From the NCBI GenBank assembly GCA_930367205.1, contig OV884009.1:98787189-98851188 (forward strand): a stretch of 64,000 nucleotides of DNA. Direction: 5' to 3'. Within the stretch, counting starts at the first letter, position 1; each line of letters begins with the position of its first letter. The DNA comes from Acanthosoma haemorrhoidale. Its lineage: Eukaryota > Arthropoda > Insecta > Hemiptera > Acanthosomatidae. Below are positions 58,806-64,000 of this stretch, in pieces. The position numbers and the translations under genes are program-made. A model generated the notes under the pieces. That model had not been told where the DNA came from. It ran no database searches and saw only the letters and a list, made by a program, of their open reading frames with translations.

Positions 58806-59699
58806 ACATAATAATTAATTTGTATGTCATATCAAGTTAGGTATCAACATCTCGACGCATTGAGTATTAATGTGTAATGTATAGTGGACTAAAATTATAA
58901 AAATTAATTGAAATCATCATTAAAATTTGGTTGGTAATCCCTTTTGTATTTCATTTTTTCCTAATATTAGGTAAAAACAAATGACGTTTTTTTATCATGA
59001 ACAGATAAAAAAAATTCTTATCCCGAATAGATACGAATTAGGACATCAATATAAACTGATAGAATGTGAGATTAGGAAAGTTTTTGACAGCTAAGATAGC
59101 TTATCTTGTTTGAGTCGATTCGTGAAATCTGTACTACATGTGTACATTAGAATCCTATTTACCAGAAATATGTAAAATTGATTCAAAATGTTATAAAAGG
59201 AATATAGCTGACAGTACTAACCTGAGAAAAAAAAAAAAATATTAAGCTTCTTCAGCTTTCTGTCTCGAATCAGATGTCGTTTAAAATTGAATGTTCTAAT
59301 GTTGATCGACAAAACTAAAAAACGAACGATGTCCAGTTTTGTCAATATTTTAGCTATTTTCAATTTTTATTAAAACTGCTATATTTAGTGACCAAAATGG
59401 TCTAAGAAAGAATAGACAGAAATCCATGGGAGGAGAAAATAATAAAAAACTAGAGGGTTTACCTAACTTAAAACATATCATCCCAGAATTCATTTAAATG
59501 AAAAATTATAAAAAGTTATTATACTCAATTAAATTAAAAGAAAACAATACGAGGGAAAATAGTATTAGTGTTTCCTCATTTACAAGGTTGCAGTTATGAG
59601 TTTATCCTCAGAAAATTCAAATGGCACTAATTGTACATGGTAGAAAAAAATAATATAATAAGATAATAGTAACATTAAAAAATAACACGAAGATCCTAG
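58806..59699. other. Unannotated AT-rich stretch
   Basis: Nothing recognised. Confidence 0.5.
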
Positions 59700-59840
59700 G
59701 TTAGTTAATAAGCGTCTGCCTGGGTAAGAAGGTGTTATAGTAGAAGGGTTTTGGGTTATTAAGAGGCAGAGAATTCCAGAGATTGAAGGGTGAGCAAGAA
59801 AGGAATCATCGAATGCTTCAGTTCTGTGGGAAGGGATATA
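59700..59840 (-). pseudogene. LINE RT C-terminal scrap
   Basis: The plus-strand bases agaattccagag, then gagcaagaa, resemble those at 23125-23165. On the minus strand, broken frames give DDSFLAHPS and LWNSLPLNNPK, the same L-W-N-S-L-P module as at 22962-23279. Frameshifted and very short. Confidence 0.4.
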
Positions 59841-62800
59841 AAGCTATTAAGATACTGAGTAGTATTTTAACAATAGTTTTATTTTGATATTTTCTCTTTA
59901 CCATATTATTTAATGAGTGTAATAATGATAATTTGTAGTAAGTATTCCCACTGGTGAAAATTTTGATAATTGTTAGTTAAAGTGAACCCTAAAGGAAAAG
60001 GTCTTGATAACGGTAATCTGTGATTCCCGTGTTCCAATCTTGGTCATTTTCCCTCTTTTCCTTTTCAAACAGTAATTATTATAGCTTTATAATTACGTTA
60101 GAAAAGTTCTTTCTGTTTAAAAAATACAGAAATTAATCATGATGAGAACTCTGGTCCTTGATTCCACTAGTTGAAATCTCCGAGGACCCGGGGATAGAGT
60201 AATTGTGTGAAAAGGGGGAGGGCGGAGGCGGACAAGGGGTAACGAACCCTACTCCAAACAAACATGTCCCTGTAATCCTCAAACCGAGAGCAAACATACA
60301 ACAGCTCTGATTACAATGAAGATCCGTGGACCAGTGAGCCAACGGCTATGACTCGCCTGTCTGCCGAGCACAAGCTTGGAAGGGGGCCTGGAAAAAAATG
60401 GAACACCACGTGTCTCTTCTCCCCATCCCTCGAGATCAGGGGGCCCGTTACTTGTATGAGCCTACCTTAGCAGCCACAGTCTACCACCATGCCTTAACTC
60501 TCCAACTCCACTTTTTCTTGCCTCTTATATTACAGCGCCCAAGTACGTGATCCCAATTGTCTTACAGGGAATATTTAGCGCTGATCGCTGATATATTACC
60601 AATCTTCATCTTCATAGGTGTTTCTCTTAAATAGCTCAAAAAGTACGCAACATATAAAAACTGCAATATTGAATATGTTGTAGAACATTTCAACCTTCAT
60701 TGAATGAAAGGAGAGCTATCCCTGTTTCATCCAAAAACATGGTTGCTAGAGAACTTGCATCTTAAACACATGTGGGAAATTTCCGTTCGATCTTATCATT
60801 GCCGACATACGGTGCAGCTACAATATGAACTGCCGTCAACATGCCTGCACAACCTTAATGTATTGCCTTTTTCACATATTTAAAAATTATATTAGGAATC
60901 GTGCAGATATCCTCCTTGCTCTTCTCATGCCTCAAGCCTTTAAAACTTGTAAATTTGTAACTTAATCTGATCATCATCATCATCATTGTCTTAATTGCTA
61001 GATCCTTCTAAATTTAATTAAATTTAATGTATTCCTTAATCAGCGATAAATGTAACTATCGAAATGTTTTTCCTCCACCTCCTGTATCCTGTATTTGAGT
61101 GTATATACTCGTAATACTGGAAACATTTAATAATTAATTTTCTCTCGTAAGGTTGGAGTTTATCATAGTTATATTAGAAGGAATGGGGATTTGCTAGTCA
61201 AAACTCAATTTCTTAAGGGTGTTAATCCGCCCCTTGGGAATCCCTAAAGATGAATAAGAAGACTGCGACCCCCCATGCCTTTTCCGTCAGCTTGTCCAAG
61301 GTTTTTTTTTTTTGTTAAGTTCATCTAATAAGTGTGATTTGGTAAATTTCTATGGACATAGGGCAAATGTCGGCCAGTGCTTAAGAGGTAAGGGTGGTTA
61401 TGTTAAGTTACTAAAGGTGATAACAGAGGGACTCCTCTTCTTCGTCTCTCTGTGCATATGATTCCAGTGGCAAAAACAGAGAAATCCACTGATTGTTTCT
61501 GCCTAATCGACAGGCACCTGTTTTCCCCACTTTTCACCTAGCTCCAGCTTCCCCGACCCTTTCGAGATCAATTTATTCCAGTCTTCTTAGTTCATTTGTC
61601 CCTCCTTTTTTTTTCTCTGTTACAGTAAGTCTTTTTCTCTCTCTTTCTACGAGTAATTATTTATTTATATACTTTATCAAAATCAAAGTTTCGTCTCCAC
61701 TTCAATTCTTCCAACAAGATTTGCTGCTGACTTTGAGGGAGAAAAATGCTTTTGTGATATTTTTATCAACCCTTATGCAATAAAAGACTCGAAACTGCAG
61801 CAGTACTCTGTTGAAATTGAAAGTTAATTAATTGACAACAAATACAAAGCTGTTCTTGCATCAACGGATGCTGAGATTATAACTGATAACGAATCACCGG
61901 ACTACCTGGAGTTTTTCTAGATCTATCTGGAGGAAGTTCTGAAAAAACGAAGAGTTGGCTTTGTTGCGCGATTTAGCTCTCCGATGTCGTTTGGGTTCGA
62001 TTAATCCTTCTCCAAGACAAATGTTATAAAAGATGACAGGTGGTGTCATTAGCCAACTCTCAAAAATTTACTTAGATTAGCATCTACAGCGGAGTCTCCT
62101 GACATTGAGCAGTGGCTGAATAAAAACAATTACAAGTTACAAGCTCCAAGTAGCTATTATAGCTTGCTATAATTCCATGTAAAAACTTTGGTTCGTTCAC
62201 GTTTTTGCTACTCTCGTTTTTCAGGTGCTTTACCTCATAATAAATTTCTTAAATATTAAGTTGTTCTCATCATGTTTGAATTTTATAAAATAAATACCTA
62301 CCTTACAGAGTGGTCCTTGAATTACCCATTCCTATTGAATTGAATTTGCATAGCAAATATAAGTTGTTCAATGTTGTGTAAATTGCCTTTTCTAAGGTGG
62401 GTGTTGGAGGGGGAGGGGCAACACCACTTGTTGACCCGCTTGAGTTTGTAGAACCACTATTGCGGCCTACGACAGAAAAAGGTTGTCCACCTCTGTTGTA
62501 AATGAATGAATATATCAGATAACATGTTCACTACAGATCTGTCAGGCATCCTTGGGAGTGTGATCAATATCCGCTAATCATTCGTCACCGGTGCACGATA
62601 CATCTCGGTTAGTTTGAGTTTTCTGGAAAACTTCGAGGAAAGAGTATTTATTTACGATTTAAAAATTTCAAATCCATATTTATGTGCTTGTGAACTCTCA
62701 TTTTGGGCAGAGAGGGTTTTCTTTCGGAGCCTACCTACTATATATCGAGCCTTTAGAGCAGACAAAATTGATTTTCCGTTTCTATCCATAGTTTTCTGGT

Positions 62801-63578
62801 TATGCAGTTTTTCGTTGACCATCGCATGATGTGTGATTTTATCCATGGACGTAAAAGTAATTGTTAACTTTTATTTTAAAAATTAGATTTAACTTATTGA
62901 AAATTATATATCTCAGAAATAAAATATTTTTGAAACTGTTAAAACGAATTTATCTCCTTGCCTACATTGTTTCTGTCTGTCCTAAAAACCTCGGAGGGTG
63001 TTTCTGTTGAAATCCCTACATGGAATGTAAATATTAATTCCAATTAATGCTCTATATATTAATAGTTACCGCTAGTGAGTGAAAAGAGAGCCCTTTCTGT
63101 AGGGGGTTCAAAATGTTATTCACTAGTTACAAATTAATTGTTGGCTACTTCACAGATAATTTTATATTTATAGGTAGAAATTAACAACTAAACAATCTAA
63201 TATACTATTCGGTTTTTCTCTGCTGAATGAAAGCGTTTAATGGCTCAACTCAAAATCTGATATTTTAGAAAATAAGTTTTGATAATGTACGTATCTATAA
63301 GGTTCATTCATGTTTCACCTTTCAGGCAAACGCATTTTAAAAGGAGCTGAAGTGTTTTATGTTTCTACACTTCCTCCAACAAAAGCAAAAAGTTGTTGGA
63401 AATTAGACTACTATTTCTCAAAAATAAAAGTGCAATCGAGTTTTGTTAAATAAAACCTGAATATGAGAACATTTTTGGTCTGAGGCTTTCTCCTTGCCAC
63501 CACACTGACCATTATTTACTCAATCAATTAAATATTATTTTTGTATTTTATTTATTAATTATAACTTTTATGTTGCAG
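59841..63578. other. Unannotated stretch
   Basis: About 3.7 kb. GC-rich patch at 60180-60480 without a recognised frame. Frames at 61493-61783 and 62614-62829 have no family match. A weak donor (gag/gtaagg at about 61389) has no partner. Confidence 0.4.
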
Positions 63579-63666
63579 TACTGCGTTGACAATAGTTACC
63601 TCGTCCATTGCGGTACGCCAGTGCTGTGCTAGTTACCCGCCAGCTTTGGATATCTCTGAAAAGTGA
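63579..63666 (+). CDS. Possible terminal exon (weak)
   Basis: A good acceptor (acttttatgttgcag) is followed by one base and 28 open codons (ACT to AAG, reading TALTIVTSSIAVRQCC and on) ending in TGA at 63664-63666. The one-base lead fits the end phase of the candidate exon at 35928-35983. The intron would be about 27.6 kb. No homology is recognised, and no polyadenylation signal lies immediately after. Low confidence. Confidence 0.13.
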
Positions 63667-64000
63667 AAAGACAAAAATTGGCTTTCTATCAGAAGGCAAC
63701 CCTTAAAAATCTCGGAAGGGAGAAAGCAGTGTCAATCAAAAAGTAGTCAAAGTAAGCGGTTCATTGTCGTTTGAAATTTGAAACAAAAACATATGAATTT
63801 TCTTTACACTAAGTGGATATGATTTCGATGAGTACAGCAAATCTAGATCTGATTAAAAAAATATCGGATCGGATGGTCCTTTCTCTTGTAATTGCTTTTC
63901 TTTATTTATGTCAAGAGATTTTTCTATTTCCTAAGAAATTGCTTTTCTCAACAAGGAATCCTACATAGGTACGTGGTAAAAAATCATACATTTTAAAAGT
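63667..64000. other. Unannotated end of window
   Basis: AT-rich, nothing recognised. Confidence 0.5.

Overview
This window looks like AT-rich intergenic or intronic DNA from a large, repeat-filled arthropod genome, most likely an insect. The evidence is the absence of any long host open reading frame, the pervasive LINE decay (R1-like, Jockey-like and RTE-like reverse transcriptases), a hAT-type miniature element, tRNA-like SINE fragments, satellites and microsatellites. I see no bacterial features (no operons, no Shine-Dalgarno-led genes, no rRNA). The species cannot be named from the sequence. Nearly all recognisable protein homology is retrotransposon debris broken by stops, frameshifts and deletions.

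Layout. 0.7-3.0 kb: an internally deleted R1-like LINE on the minus strand (ORF1 fused to the end of the RT ORF). 6.0-9.3 kb: two copies of a Jockey-like LINE, here called J1, one of them folded back on itself, with a 28-bp AT-rich tandem array between them. 9.6-9.85 kb: a tRNA-like stub beside a pure CT microsatellite. 12.9-14.7 kb: a second Jockey-type LINE, J2 (endonuclease end, linker, RT). 17.4 kb: J1. 19.4-20.5 kb: LINE linker/RT debris and a Cys-containing transposon-like block. 22.4-23.3 kb: a 94-bp satellite between short direct repeats, then another LINE RT terminus. 24.0-25.6 kb: the longest J1 copy and a tail-to-tail J1 stub. 25.6-26.1 kb: an inverted-repeat element rich in TATCGATA-like sites. 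28.1-30.3 kb: a J2 5' half with endonuclease and a 300-bp dispersed repeat. 30.9-31.7 kb: J1. 38.7 kb: SINE. 42.7-44.9 kb: two RTE-like remnants in opposite orientation. 47.0-48.6 kb: two J1 copies. 50.6-51.8 kb: transposon-protein debris, the second copy of the 300-bp repeat and a diverged J1 stub. 54.3 and 59.7 kb: LINE C-terminal debris. 58.5 kb: a 263-bp hAT-like MITE with a perfect 8-bp target duplication.

Host genes. The only hints are short segments with good splice signals. Segments at 34472-34536 and 35928-35983 (plus strand) have strong acceptors and donors, one open frame each, and matching phase. A third at 21788-21891 is phase-compatible upstream and a possible terminal one lies at 63579-63666. 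If real, much of the window is introns of one plus-strand gene; I do not recognise the encoded peptide. No convincing undescribed system was found. The most unusual things are an antisense reading frame that stays open in the J1 3' UTR across several copies, and a conserved hairpin near the J1 3' end.
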